A stretch of 23,734 nucleotides of DNA, from contig CAXNAA020000248.1 of assembly GCA_964200075.2 (NCBI GenBank), positions 1 to 23,734 of the forward strand, in the 5' to 3' direction. This DNA is from Sphacelaria rigidula (Eukaryota; Phaeophyceae; Sphacelariales). Under the pieces are notes generated by a model that had not been told where the DNA came from, made no database searches, and saw only the letters and a program-made list of their open reading frames with translations. Positions within the stretch are counted from its first letter, which is position 1. Each line of letters opens with the position of its first letter. A program made the translations under genes and the position numbers. Positions 11,301 to 18,630 of the stretch are shown here, one piece after another.

Positions 11301-14300
11301 CCATACCGTGGGTCCCGCCGAAATTCGTGCAGTGGCTTGCTCAGCGCAGGAAGGTCCGGCGCGAGATCTGCAACATGCGGCGGGTCGGTGATCACAAAAA
11401 CGTGGTCAAGCTAATATCCGTGCTCGAGTTCTTGCAGGACTCCAAGAGCACGCTTTTTCTGATTTTGGAGCTGGTGGCCGGCGGGGAGTTACTGGATCAT
11501 ATCCGCCCGATGGCCGAGAGTAGCTACGGGTCGAGGAGCAGGGTAGGCGGGTCTGCATTGCGAGCGGAAGGGTCCATGCAGCGGTATTTTGGGCAGCTGT
11601 TGTCGGGTTTGTCGTACTGCCATCGACAAGGAGTGTGCCATAGGTGAAAGCTTGCACGTCTCTTCTATTTTACATTGTGCTTAGTGATGCTTTTTTGCGG
11701 TTTTGTTGTAAAATATTGAGTGTTCGAATCGCCTTCGCGTCTTCCAAATCGAAAATCGGTCGTGCATTTTTTTTCGTTGTGTTCCCGTTCGGTTCATACG
11801 GTGCCCCCTGGTCGCCTTGCATACACTTGTGTAGCGTTTGGTTGCATGACCCAACATACCTCAAATCGTGGGGATACCTGCTTCTGATTCCAGGATAACC
11901 ATACAAAGCTGCCCCTCCTTCTGCTCCAGAATTTCGTTGCCATTGAAGAAATTGCGTGAATTTCCGCCCTAACCCAACACTACGGCCTTTCAGCCGCTGA
12001 ATGCGTTACGCGCGAACGATCCGACCTACCTAGGTTGGTAGTCTTTGATTCAGTCATGTGTTGAATGCATCCGTTACCAATCCTGATGAGGACCAGATAT
12101 ACCAATACCGGCAACGTCATTCGGGATTTCGAGAATGGGCAGACCTTGACAGGATGACAGATTCGCGTTTCGAACATTTGTCTCAGCTGTCGTGACAACA
12201 GGATGACATGCGTCCGTGTTCTATACGGCATACGCTGAGTAACACCCCCCACGCTTACGACAACGAATAGTCAAAACCTGCAAACGCCGTCAAGATATTT
12301 TGACGGACAATGACTCTGGGTAAAGGTCCCTCCACGGTGCGGTCAAAATCATTTGTCATGAATCCTACCCGCAATACTAAAATTGAGTAGTTGTACTGCA
12401 CCAGTGTGTTGCGGTCCCAGCATAGTGCTGCCATGCCGAACTGGCGACTCCCTACATTCTGCTTGAGTTCGTACTCCCACCTGTTGGTTTTATAACCACT
12501 CAAAGAACGCATCGCGCTGTAAACGTTTTCGGTTTAGCGATTGTTTCTCCCGATTTGTGTCGATGTACTGCGGTGCACGTTTCCGACAGCTTTTTACTGA
12601 CACTGCTTCCCCAAAATCATGGTTTCCGTCCTCACAAAATCATCGATAATTTTTTGTTGTTATTACACCCCAGGGATCTCTCACCGTCAAATCTTTTGCT
12701 GGCCGAGTCGTCACAGAGGAACGTTCCACCAGAGCTCAAGATCGCAGATTTTGGGCTATCGGCGTGCTGCGCCGTGCCCTCGTCGGGGAATGAGAACCTG
12801 AGACTAGGTACGAATTCACGTCCTGGTGGTGAAATGAGTGTTGCAACCCCAGCTTGAACGGGCCTCGTGGGGTGAATCGTGGTAGATGTAGTCTAAGCGG
12901 TCTACTGTTGAAAACCGGTTTCCCGTCGTGGAACCCGTGACACTGTGAAATGATGTGAAATGAGAAGAATAGTGAAAAACGTGGACGAGCTCCGGGAGTG
13001 CTAATTAAAAGTTCGAACAGTGAAGTTGTCTGACAAATCACCGGTGGAAAGATGGGTTGATCAATTCGTTTTCGATTGGAGACGACTAACTCATCTCGAG
13101 CAGCGCAGTTTGGCCGCACGCGCGGGGGTGGAGGGTAGTCATCGTATTCACAAGAGTGTTTCTTGTCAACCCGCATCCTCTCTTCTTGGACCGAGGCCGT
13201 TGTCCCAAAGGATCACTTGCCCCCCCCCTTGTTGCGGACAGACGGCGGTGCTCCGTCTCGAAAAGGATGCGTGGTCAAGACTAAGGCAAGCAACAATGAG
13301 GACGCCCCCCCCCCCCTGGTTGCGGGGTCGATGGTGTTATGGCTATGGCATGCATGATCATGAGTACACGCCCCCCCCCCCCTGGTGTGTATGTTCCTTG
13401 AACTCTGTTATGGGGGTGCTGGATCCCTTCTACCGCATCCCATCAACTTTCATCAAGCTGTATCGTTGTTGCAGAAGCTGTCGTTGTCACGTTGCGGACT
13501 TCTGATAGAGAAGACTAACAAAGCAAGTGTCCTGTCGGGATTCGAACTGCAATCCGTTCGACTGGAGTAAGATGCACCAGTTTTGACCGCTGACGCGCGG
13601 CGGCAGCAGCTTAGACATTGAACATCGCGTACCTTAGTGCAAGAGTCGGTATTCCTGACGGTAGGTCTTTGCGTACTACATGTAATTCAGGTGTGGCGAG
13701 TGGTGCACTCGTATGCATAGGATGATCTCAGTTGTACAAGAATCATGGCCAACGAGCTTGCATGTCCATCCGGTCTTGCTGGATTGTTCCAAATGCGTAC
13801 ATACTGACGTGTTATTTGCCCCACCGTCCCCACTCTTTCCCCCATTTTGGTTTGATGGGGTTTCTGGGGGATCCAGACGATGAGCGGCCCGGTGAAAAAC
13901 TGCCTCTACGCGTCACGTCTATCGTGGGGTCTCCGCACTACATGGCTCCGGAGGTTTCTATCGGGAGCGCTACTGTAAGTCAACGTATGATGCAACTGCT
14001 GCACACCAACTTCCCGTGTCTCGTACCTCCTCCGTGTTGTGCCCATGCGTGTGTGTGTGTTTTTTTTTTTGCGTGGTTTCTGTTTTTGTGTTCGAGTCGG
14101 TGGGTCTTGGAGGTGTGCCGTCTTGCGGGCTTGTTTTTTTTTGTTTCATCGCTCCTACTTCCTTGTGACCGAGTTGTGAAGATCCTACCATGTATATACG
14201 TATCATTGCTCGTCCCTTTTTTTTTTTTTTTTTTCCCCCTAGCGCGCGCCCCCGATTGTTGAGAGCGGCTTCAGCGAGTCGCATGAGCTTTTGGTAGGGC

Positions 14301-17155
14301 GATCTTGTGATGAGGGCTGCATTCGTAGCGCATCACTTGTGCCACAATTAGCCAATCCGTGTGTGTGTGTGTTGTGTTGTCGTCCCATCTATTCTGGGCG
14401 CCAGTCTAACCTTTTCGGGATGTGTGGGCGCATCAGCCGGGGTCACACAGGAGGGAGGTCAGCACAGGAGCTTCTTCTTTTTAAATTATTTTTAGTACTG
14501 CACCGTCCTTCTGCGGTGCTTGCCTTTATTTTTTTATCGCGAGAGGGGTTTAGCAGTCCCTTTCCCTCGTCGTGTGTACACGCCATTATCCGTGCATGAG
14601 GCCGCATATCATGGCGTGAGATTCGTTGCGTTTGAAGTTTGCACGGTTAGGACGAATCATCACAACTACGAATCACCAAATTCACGATTTCTTCGGCCTG
14701 ATTGCCCAAAAGGCAGAAGACAGTTGACCGCTGGTCCAAGGGGTATCCACGCAACTTTTACGCCATTCCACGTGTCTGAGCTGTGTGTACCTGGGTTGCA
14801 ACGCTGAAAACAAGGCCTAGGAAGTGACTTGTACGATTCGAAGCAACTGTACTAAAACCAAGTAATTCCCAGACGAATCGTTGATTTGTCTGACTCTTGG
14901 AAGTTTGTAATTCGGAAAAATTGACGGTATATTTGACTGAGATGGGGGAATATCGACGCCACCTGTCGACTCTGCGCGTTTCAAACCCCGTTCTTCTGTG
15001 TTTATTTCGCAGGGATATGACGGTTTCAAAGCAGATGCATGGAGCTGCGGCGTGGTCTTGTACACCATGCTCACGGCTAGCCTGCCATTCGGACGAGAGC
15101 TTGCTCGATGTCCTAGGTGGGTCCCGCGTGCGTAGTTTTCAAGTGATCAACCAATCTCTCTTTTTCTCTGTCGCACTTGAACCCCTCCCCTTCTTCGGGA
15201 CGAGTCCGTGGTCTCAAGGGATGACCCCATCTCTCCCTGGTACACCCCTTGCTTCCTGGTCTCGCAGATTGGATCATGACCATCAGCACTCCCGCACCGC
15301 GTCGACTCTTGTCCAACAAACTCAGTCAACTAAATTTTTGACTCACTTGTACTCTTCCTTTCGATCATGGAAATCAGATACTTGAAAGAAAAAACCAAAC
15401 GCATCTGGATTCGAACCCTCGTTCTCTCCACCCTAGGGTGACAGTCAGATCATTACGTCACCCGGGCGCGGCGACATGTCTATTTCCCATAATCTAGTTG
15501 CCTGGCATTTCGGGGACGCGAATTTGGATCATGACCATCAGCACTCTCGCCTTGTGTCGACTCTCGTTTGATTTTTCTTTGCTATTCGCGTCCTTGCACT
15601 GAGGAGCGTGTTTATTACGATCTTATTGCGCAGGGATTATCGTGGTATGAACGCCCCGAAGGGGTAGTGGAGGCCTTTTTTTCTGTGGCACATTGGGTGT
15701 GTTGGACGTTAGACGTGCCCGTGCCTGATCTGGACTAGATGAACAAAAAATATTTCAAGAGGGTTTTGGTGTTGTTTTGGTCCACACGAACAGAAGCTGC
15801 GCTGTGGTCAAGGTGCTTGAAGATGGCTGATTAATGACGGTGTGCTTCACCATCTGACACTTGCTGTCGAGAGGGTGGTGCGGGGGATGTACTCATGGTC
15901 TAGGATGCCGTAGTCATGCGACCATTGACCGTGCATCCCTACAAAACTGGGATGGAACATGTCGGGTTTTCGCCGGACCGGGTAGTACGGGGGGGGGAAG
16001 GGGGCGGTCAGCGTGTCGCTGATGTCGGGCACGATGAAAGACAAAATTGACGGGTGTCGACAGGCTACGGTAGTGCGGATCGAATGTAAAACAGTGTAGT
16101 GGAAGGCAGGTAGGTACCGGGGAAGACGTTAGTTGATCCCATGAGACTTACCGCCTCGTCTGGCGAAAGGATGAGGAGGATGAACGTACGACAAGAACAG
16201 GAAGAGAAATAATGACAAGACCCCTGTACCCCCCCCCCCCCTGTGTGTGTCCCGTCACTCCACTCCCAACGTTCTCAGGTACAAGAAGTGGAGAAAATGG
16301 GCCGACAAGAACATGATAGGCGCCAAGAAGTCGACGGGCTCCTCCGTACCGTCGTCACTGTCTTCATCCACGGGATTTCGAACCTCGCCCGATTCCTCGT
16401 CATTTTCCAACATTACCCTCGGTTCCGGCGTTGGGCATAGCACAATGACTACAGCAGCGGCAGGCAAGGCATCATCATCAACACCATCCACCAAAGCAGC
16501 AGTTCCTACTGCGGCAGCTGGAGCGCCACCGTCGCCCGCAGCGCCACCCCAATGGTTGTTCCCCTCGTCTCTAATCCCCCCGCTGGCAAGATCGCTCCTG
16601 GTCGGCCTCCTCACGCCTGACCCTAAGCGCCGTATATCGGTGGACCAAGCCGCCAAGCACCCGTATCTTTTTGGCGTATATGGTGGTACCACCTGGGACC
16701 CTAGCCGTCGGTACAATAGCACCTCCGTCAACATCGATTCTACGAACAGCAGCGGTATCGGCGGGGTAGCAAAGAAACAACAGCCCAGCGACGTCGTGAA
16801 CAGCGCTGTGGATTTCTCAGCACCCTCGACGGGCGTCACGAACGAAGCAGTAGGAGTGTCGCCGGACGCGACTGCTGCGACTCCTGCCGCGGCGGTTCAG
16901 ACAGCGACGACGCCTTCCACAGAGCAGAGTGCCTCGGATAATGCGGCCAAGCCGGGAGCTGTAGGTGTCGGAGGCGGAGGTAGTATTCGGCGCGTTTTCG
17001 CGACGGAGTGGAAATCGCCGTGGGAAATAGAGGCGCTCGAGCAGAAGAAGGCGGCGGAGGCGGCGAGGAGAAGGGAGCAGGAATCAAAGGGCGGCGGGAT
17101 AACGCCTGAGGGAGCTTTTGACCTGTCCTTTGCGCCCACGACGTCGTTCCCCTGA
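2233..17155 (+). CDS. Seven-exon Ser/Thr protein kinase (CAMK/SNF1-like, stramenopile type)
   Basis: Joined exons 2233-2352, 10098-10472, 10841-11643, 12674-12807, 13877-13974, 15013-15116 and 16279-17155 give 2511 nt and 836 residues. All introns are GT-AG and the phases agree. Visible motifs: glycine loop GGGAAG (31-36), VAIK with K56, alpha-C glutamate E340, HRDLSPSN (432-439) with D434 and N439, DFG (458-460), GSPHYMAPE (495-503), DAWSCG (518-523), and the subdomain XI arginine in DPKRRIS (659-665). The domain ends near 678. A low-complexity tail of about 158 residues follows, with a charged Glu/Lys/Arg/Ala helix near 794-815. The family transfers ATP phosphate to Ser/Thr; the substrate is unknown. 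Oddities are a 284-residue gap between K56 and E340 and Ser in place of the catalytic-loop lysine (S436). No signal peptide or membrane segment is visible, so a cytosolic or nuclear enzyme is inferred. The start ATG is preceded by an in-frame stop at 2173. Confidence 0.93.
3632..3844 (+). pseudogene. Coding-like 70-codon fragment inside the 303-bp element
   Basis: An open frame with no ATG near its beginning includes [20 protein letters not shown] then [15 protein letters not shown], followed by CAG/GTTTCC, which could be a splice donor. The composition is protein-like, with alternating hydrophobic strands, but I do not recognise the family. It may be a captured host exon or the remnant of an element-encoded protein. 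Confidence 0.25.
3632..3934. mobile_element. 303-bp element with CCCTGTGTT inverted ends and TTGA flanks
   Basis: The left end is CCCTGTGTTGGTGAAAT and the right end, reverse-complemented, is CCCTGTGTTAGTGTAAT. TTGA lies immediately outside both ends (3628-3631 and 3935-3938), a variant of the TTAA target duplication. It sits inside the 738-bp element. Just left of it is an exact 13-bp inverted copy of its own end, sharing one TTGA, which makes a 30-bp palindrome at 3615-3644. Confidence 0.65.
4044..4349 (+). pseudogene. Possible broken coding fragment in the 738-bp element
   Basis: Starts [20 protein letters not shown], meets TAG at 4125-4127, then stays open in the same frame through [20 protein letters not shown] to a TAA at 4347-4349. 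No family is recognised. The reading could be chance, and support is only the protein-like composition on both sides of the stop. Confidence 0.15.
5041..5138. mobile_element. 98-bp TTAA miniature inverted-repeat element, copy 1
   Basis: The left arm CCCTTAGACCGCGAGATTAG and the right arm (reverse complement CCCTTAGACCGCGAGGTTAG) match over about 27 bp. TTAA lies exactly outside each end (5037-5040, 5139-5142). The element can fold into a long hairpin around a T-rich loop. It lies between imperfect 28-bp direct repeats at 5011-5038 and 5154-5181. The structure fits a piggyBac-type MITE. Confidence 0.8.
5189..5335 (+). repeat. Diverged direct repeat, copy 1
   Basis: Shares with 6132-6278 the blocks CCAGAAAATAT, ATACTCATGGTTGA, GGTCCCGAGTTGGTCGTT and CCATTTT, in the same order and spacing. 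No coding capacity is evident. Each copy lies next to a 98-bp TTAA element, so the pair may derive from a larger repeat. Confidence 0.65.
6132..6278 (+). repeat. Diverged direct repeat, copy 2
   Basis: Second copy of the repeat at 5189-5335, with AAGAAACCCACGAAGGCGTAG matching AAAACCCAAGAAGCTGTAG in addition to the downstream blocks. It ends about 50 bp before the second 98-bp element. Confidence 0.65.
6328..6425. mobile_element. 98-bp TTAA miniature inverted-repeat element, copy 2 (diverged)
   Basis: The ends are CCGTTTGGCCGCGAG and, reverse-complemented, CCACTTGACCGCGAG. They are flanked by TTGA (6324-6327) and TTAA (6426-6429). The length equals copy 1 exactly. The interior matches the reverse complement of copy 1 at CTGTTG and GCATCAATTTC. 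It is therefore an older member of the same family in opposite orientation. Confidence 0.7.
8272..8345 (+). repeat. Short repeat representing an unfilled insertion site
   Basis: Reads through GCTTGCTAATTGCTGTCTTG and ends GTGCGACGGTTCGTTT. The same sequence, diverged, occurs at 8512-8541 and 8878-8928, where it is split exactly by the 336-bp element at 8542-8877. This copy lacks the insert, so it shows the pre-insertion state. Confidence 0.7.
8542..8877. mobile_element. 336-bp inverted-repeat element with 4-bp CTGT duplication
   Basis: Ends GACACCTTCTACGATAGCC and, reverse-complemented, GACACTTTCTACGATAGCC match at 18 of 19 positions. CTGT lies directly outside both ends, while the unfilled relative at 8272-8345 has CTGT once. 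The left arm contains a C-tract repeat unit (8578-8652) and a C/A then T/G hairpin near 8645-8680. There is no open frame of note, so it is non-autonomous. The superfamily is not assigned. Confidence 0.75.
8578..8652 (+). repeat. C-tract repeat unit inside the 336-bp element
   Basis: Reads TTCCGTCTCGAAAGGGATGC, then GTGGTCAAT, then AGGCAAGCAACAAATGAGTA before a run of C. It is the same unit as at 1-150 and 13248-13317, here embedded just inside the left inverted repeat of a mobile element. Confidence 0.8.
8976..9025 (+). repeat. Two tandem 25-bp units
   Basis: CGGCCTCTGAGTCCACCAAA followed by ATTCA is repeated once with a single change in the shared part. No function is inferred. Confidence 0.75.
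9422..9961 (-). CDS. Hypothetical 179-codon open frame in intron 1, antisense
   Basis: This is the longest open frame outside the kinase exons. It reads from ATG at 9961 and includes [20 protein letters not shown] and [17 protein letters not shown]. No domain, signal peptide or relative is recognised, and the sequence upstream of its ATG is intronic. It may be chance or a transposon remnant. Confidence 0.15.
   Translation of the reverse strand: MSVENFQDRANKDEESVRWLSGWRVSQLSPLSLPTPLLKGFALQPRVFNTTLPKRSCTRDLLSMDYTYSFGGMIFSGPVFSGCGVIFRQLRNQVDPFPGYHIESKLPDLQSVRVITSKLCTLSPSAASTLESTPVWTSNCVSCGSTTRSMSTAYPVRADVKKWGDCAVPQNGSSHLRVS
10098..10472 (+). CDS. Kinase exon 2: catalytic lysine strand and start of N-lobe insert
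   Basis: Encodes residues 41-165. The acceptor is a pyrimidine-rich stretch ending TTATAAG/GGGG. It supplies [15 protein letters not shown] with catalytic K56 as the beta-3 strand, so GVVYE from exon 1 continues directly as [16 protein letters not shown] with no missing strand. A Gly/Ser-rich stretch follows, and the exon closes on [13 protein letters not shown]. The donor is CAG/GTGTGT, phase 0. Confidence 0.92.
10473..10840 (+). other. Kinase intron 2, 368 bp, phase 0
   Basis: GTGTGT to a pyrimidine-rich GTTCAG acceptor, with a short run of C near 10510. No embedded element was seen. Confidence 0.9.
10841..11643 (+). CDS. Kinase exon 3: rest of insert, alpha-C helix, hinge, to HR of HRD
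   Basis: Encodes residues 166-432 plus two bases of R433. It opens [12 protein letters not shown], continuing the exon 2 motif across the junction. A Ser/Gly/Asn-rich linker of about 130 residues follows, then [18 protein letters not shown] with E340 as the alpha-C salt-bridge residue. [17 protein letters not shown] is the hinge and alpha-D, and [16 protein letters not shown] is alpha-E leading into the catalytic loop. The donor is AG/GTGAAA, phase 2. Reading through meets a stop at once, which supports splicing. Confidence 0.93.
11644..12673 (+). other. Kinase intron 3, 1030 bp, phase 2
   Basis: GTGAAA to CACCCCAG. On the minus strand 12255-12512 is open for 85 codons and includes [20 protein letters not shown], which looks mildly protein-like but is unrecognised. 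It may be a transposon remnant. The remainder holds nothing identifiable. Confidence 0.88.
12674..12807 (+). CDS. Kinase exon 4: catalytic loop and DFG
   Basis: Completes R433 and encodes residues 434-477 plus one base. [11 protein letters not shown] gives catalytic D434 and metal-binding N439, and [11 protein letters not shown] gives D458. The acceptor is CACCCCAG/GG and the donor is CTAG/GTACGA, phase 1. The usual lysine two residues after the catalytic aspartate is Ser here (S436). Confidence 0.93.
12808..13876 (+). other. Kinase intron 4, 1069 bp, phase 1
   Basis: GTACGA to ATCCAG. It contains the C-tract repeat cluster at 13248-13382 and a weak B-box-like stretch at about 13537-13549 on the minus strand. 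Otherwise unremarkable. Confidence 0.88.
13248..13382 (+). repeat. Two C-tract repeat units of different subtypes in tandem
   Basis: Unit 13248-13317 reads GTGCTCCGTCTCGAAAAGGA then GTGGTCAAGACTAAGGCAAG and ends in C14. Unit 13324-13382 is a diverged subtype with GGTCGATGGT, ATGGCTATGGCATGC and ATCATGAGTACACG before C12. The second subtype matches 15881-15941 on the other strand. Confidence 0.75.
13877..13974 (+). CDS. Kinase exon 5: activation segment to APE
   Basis: Completes D478 and encodes residues 479-510. [16 protein letters not shown] contains candidate activation-loop Thr/Ser residues (T491, S492, S496) and the APE glutamate E503. The acceptor ATCCAG/AC is the only AG in a long pyrimidine-rich upstream stretch and restores frame. 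The donor is ACT/GTAAGT, phase 0. Confidence 0.9.
13975..15012 (+). other. Kinase intron 5, 1038 bp, phase 0
   Basis: GTAAGT to TTTCGCAG. T-rich tracts lie near 14060-14235, and a dispersed repeat occupies 14642-14916. Confidence 0.9.
14642..14916 (+). repeat. Dispersed repeat, copy A (uninterrupted)
   Basis: Matches the reverse complement of 22627-23196 in several blocks: CACGGTTAGGA, TTCGGCCTGATTGCCCAAAA, CAGTTGACCGCTGGTC, GGGGTATCCACGCAACTTTT, GTGTACCTGGGTTGCAACGC and CCAGACGAATC. This copy is continuous where the other carries 302 extra bases. There is no clear open frame or terminal inverted repeat of its own. Confidence 0.85.
15013..15116 (+). CDS. Kinase exon 6: alpha-F region
   Basis: Encodes residues 511-544 plus two bases of R545. 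[20 protein letters not shown] is the conserved subdomain IX block with D518. [14 protein letters not shown] follows, typical of CAMK/SNF1-like C-lobes. The acceptor is TTTCGCAG/GG and the donor is CTAG/GTGGGT, phase 2. Confidence 0.93.
15269..15291 (+). repeat. 23-bp direct repeat, copy 1
   Basis: TTGGATCATGACCATCAGCA followed by CTC is identical to 15524-15546. Weaker similarity continues about 20 bp further (GTCGACTCT in both). The pair brackets a 232-bp segment holding the tRNA-like sequence. Confidence 0.9.
15389..15475 (-). repeat. tRNA-like (Pol III promoter-like) sequence, possible SINE head
   Basis: On the minus strand there is an A-box-like TGACGTAATGATC. About 43 nt after its start comes a consensus B box, GGTTCGAATCC, and then T6 at 15394-15389 as a possible Pol III terminator. 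An arm GGGTGAC/GTCACCC and the loop CTGTCAC are visible. The acceptor and T stems do not pair properly, so it is not a functional tRNA. Confidence 0.45.
15524..15546 (+). repeat. 23-bp direct repeat, copy 2
   Basis: Exact partner of 15269-15291 at a spacing of 255 bp. The homology runs on to about 15567. It could be a local duplication or a target-site duplication of an inserted retroelement. Confidence 0.9.
15881..15941 (-). repeat. Diverged C-tract repeat unit, minus strand
   Basis: The reverse complement reads TAGGGATGCACGGTCAATGG, then ATGACTACGGCATCC and CATGAGTACATCCCCC. This matches the second subtype at 13324-13382 and more distantly the units at 1-150 and 8578-8652. Confidence 0.65.
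16279..17155 (+). CDS. Kinase exon 7: end of C-lobe and low-complexity tail
   Basis: Completes R545 and encodes residues 546-836. It begins [12 protein letters not shown] Ser/Thr/Ala/Pro-rich insert of roughly 90 residues precedes [37 protein letters not shown] closes the kinase fold, with the subdomain XI arginine at 662-663. The remaining tail is Ala/Thr/Ser-rich with a charged helix candidate ([19 protein letters not shown]). TGA lies at 17153-17155. No recognised regulatory domain such as UBA, KA1 or EF-hand is visible in the tail. Confidence 0.93.
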
Positions 17156-18474
17156 GTATGAGTGATTTGTGTGCTGGAAAGTATGGAACGACGCCGCGGT
17201 TGAGTTGACATCTGATGTAGGAAGAGTCGAAATTAGCCATTTCATCGGGCTTCACTCGATCTCTCTTCACTGCGAAATTTTGGGGGGTCTTGAAAGGGAG
17301 AAGCATGCGTAAAACATCAACATCAACATACACATGTATATATATACATACATATGGGCTCAAAATGAAGATGCTTTGCACAACGAAGGGCTTGAATATG
17401 CTATGCTTACGGTGCACCCAAAAGTAACGGATGCCTGTTGAGCTCACGTCTGGTATGCCACAGTCGAATTTTGCCAGCCAGCCAACTCGACTGATTTCAT
17501 GGGTTCAATTTTTGTCACAGGGCAGGTATGTTATTTTGTCGAAAACTTACTGGACTGCCTGTGGGGGTTTGAGTGGATGAAAGGTGTCCCTGTGGAACCT
17601 GGAGGTGCGTATGAAGATTGTTCTTTGCCCGGGGCGCCGTTCATTCCATGGGAGGGGGTAGCTTGTGAGGTTTTAGCTCAGCATTTTTTTCTGGTGTGAG
17701 GAGCTCGGCGAGGGTAGTTGGTTCCAGCGGTTCTAGCGATGTGCGCCGCGTGCGTTGTGCCACATTCGGTCAGTCTTTTTCGTCTGACTTTTTTTTGATG
17801 AAGTGAATGAACTGCTCGGACAAGCATGAAATGAAAAGTCGACTGCAGATGTTGTGCGAGACCTCTCCCCTTGATGCCTTTACCGGAGTCTTTCTCGCAG
17901 AATTGAACCCCCTTGAAAGATTTTGGTGATGTGCGTGTTTGTGATGAGTAGGATATAAGTCTGCAGAAAAAATAGATGCTATATAGAGATCTGTTTGTCG
18001 CAAAAGGCGTGTGTTTTTGACGTGAGAAGTCCCACCATTCGAACCCAGGGTAGTTTAGTATGTGCATGTAAGCCTAACCTCGCGTTGGGGACTTCAATGT
18101 CCTTCTAGTGATGTCGTGCCTTGACCAAGGTTGCTCTCTCGTTTTTGTTGTGGAGATGCTACGGCTGCCTCGGCACACTGATGTGATGCGTGTCACTAGG
18201 CACTGGAGAGTTCATGCGCTTGACTTGTTCATGAGTCAGCTAACTGTGCGTGGGCATGCGTAGCGTATCATGTGACCGATTTGTACATGGGTGGGGAGAG
18301 ATTTCGGGGGTAGAACAGGCAGCCAGGCAAGTCAAAGGTGCTGGAGTCTCTTGTATTGGGATGCCCACAGCTCGCGTAAGTTGTTTTGACCCAAGCAAGC
18401 AATAGTTACAGATTTTTGACGTGCAATTTCTGGTGTCATGTGCTCCCTTGGTCGCACATTTTCCTTTTTCTCGT

Positions 18475-18491
18475 GGGGGGGGGGGGGGGGG
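18475..18491 (+). repeat. G17 tract
   Basis: Uninterrupted run of 17 G, 60 bp before an assembly gap. Confidence 0.9.
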
Positions 18492-18550
18492 CCGCGGTTT
18501 CGGGAATTTGTTGATGGTGTGCGGGGTGTTCTTTTTTTTGAGTTTTGTCC

Positions 18551-18560
18551 NNNNNNNNNN
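18551..18560. other. Assembly gap (10 N)
   Basis: Ten N bases lie between G-rich sequence on both sides. The size is likely a placeholder rather than a measured length. Confidence 0.95.
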
Positions 18561-18596
18561 GTGGGGGGGGGTGTGAGGGGTGGGTGGTGGTTGTGT

Positions 18597-18627
<31 letters not shown>
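18597..18627 (+). repeat. G31 tract
   Basis: Uninterrupted run of 31 G just after a G-rich gap edge. It could form G-quadruplex structures, and its true length is uncertain because homopolymers of this size are read poorly. Confidence 0.85.

Positions 18628-18630
<3 letters not shown>

Larger units (their letters stand above)
15117..16278 (+). other. Kinase intron 6, 1162 bp, phase 2
   Basis: GTGGGT to GTTCTCAG, preceded by a C13 tract and a TG run. It contains a tRNA-like sequence between short direct repeats, and a minus-strand C-tract repeat unit at 15881-15941. Confidence 0.9.

Noticed and set aside
13530-13600. A second tRNA-like sequence on the minus strand (GCAGTTCGAATCC with an ACTGG/CCAGT arm)
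   Set aside because: The loop would be 11 nt, the T stem fails and no T-run follows. Too weak to list as a feature.
15400-15475. A functional tRNA gene on the minus strand
   Set aside because: The B box and spacing look right, but the acceptor stem and T stem do not pair and the anticodon stem is not formed, so only a tRNA-like repeat is claimed.
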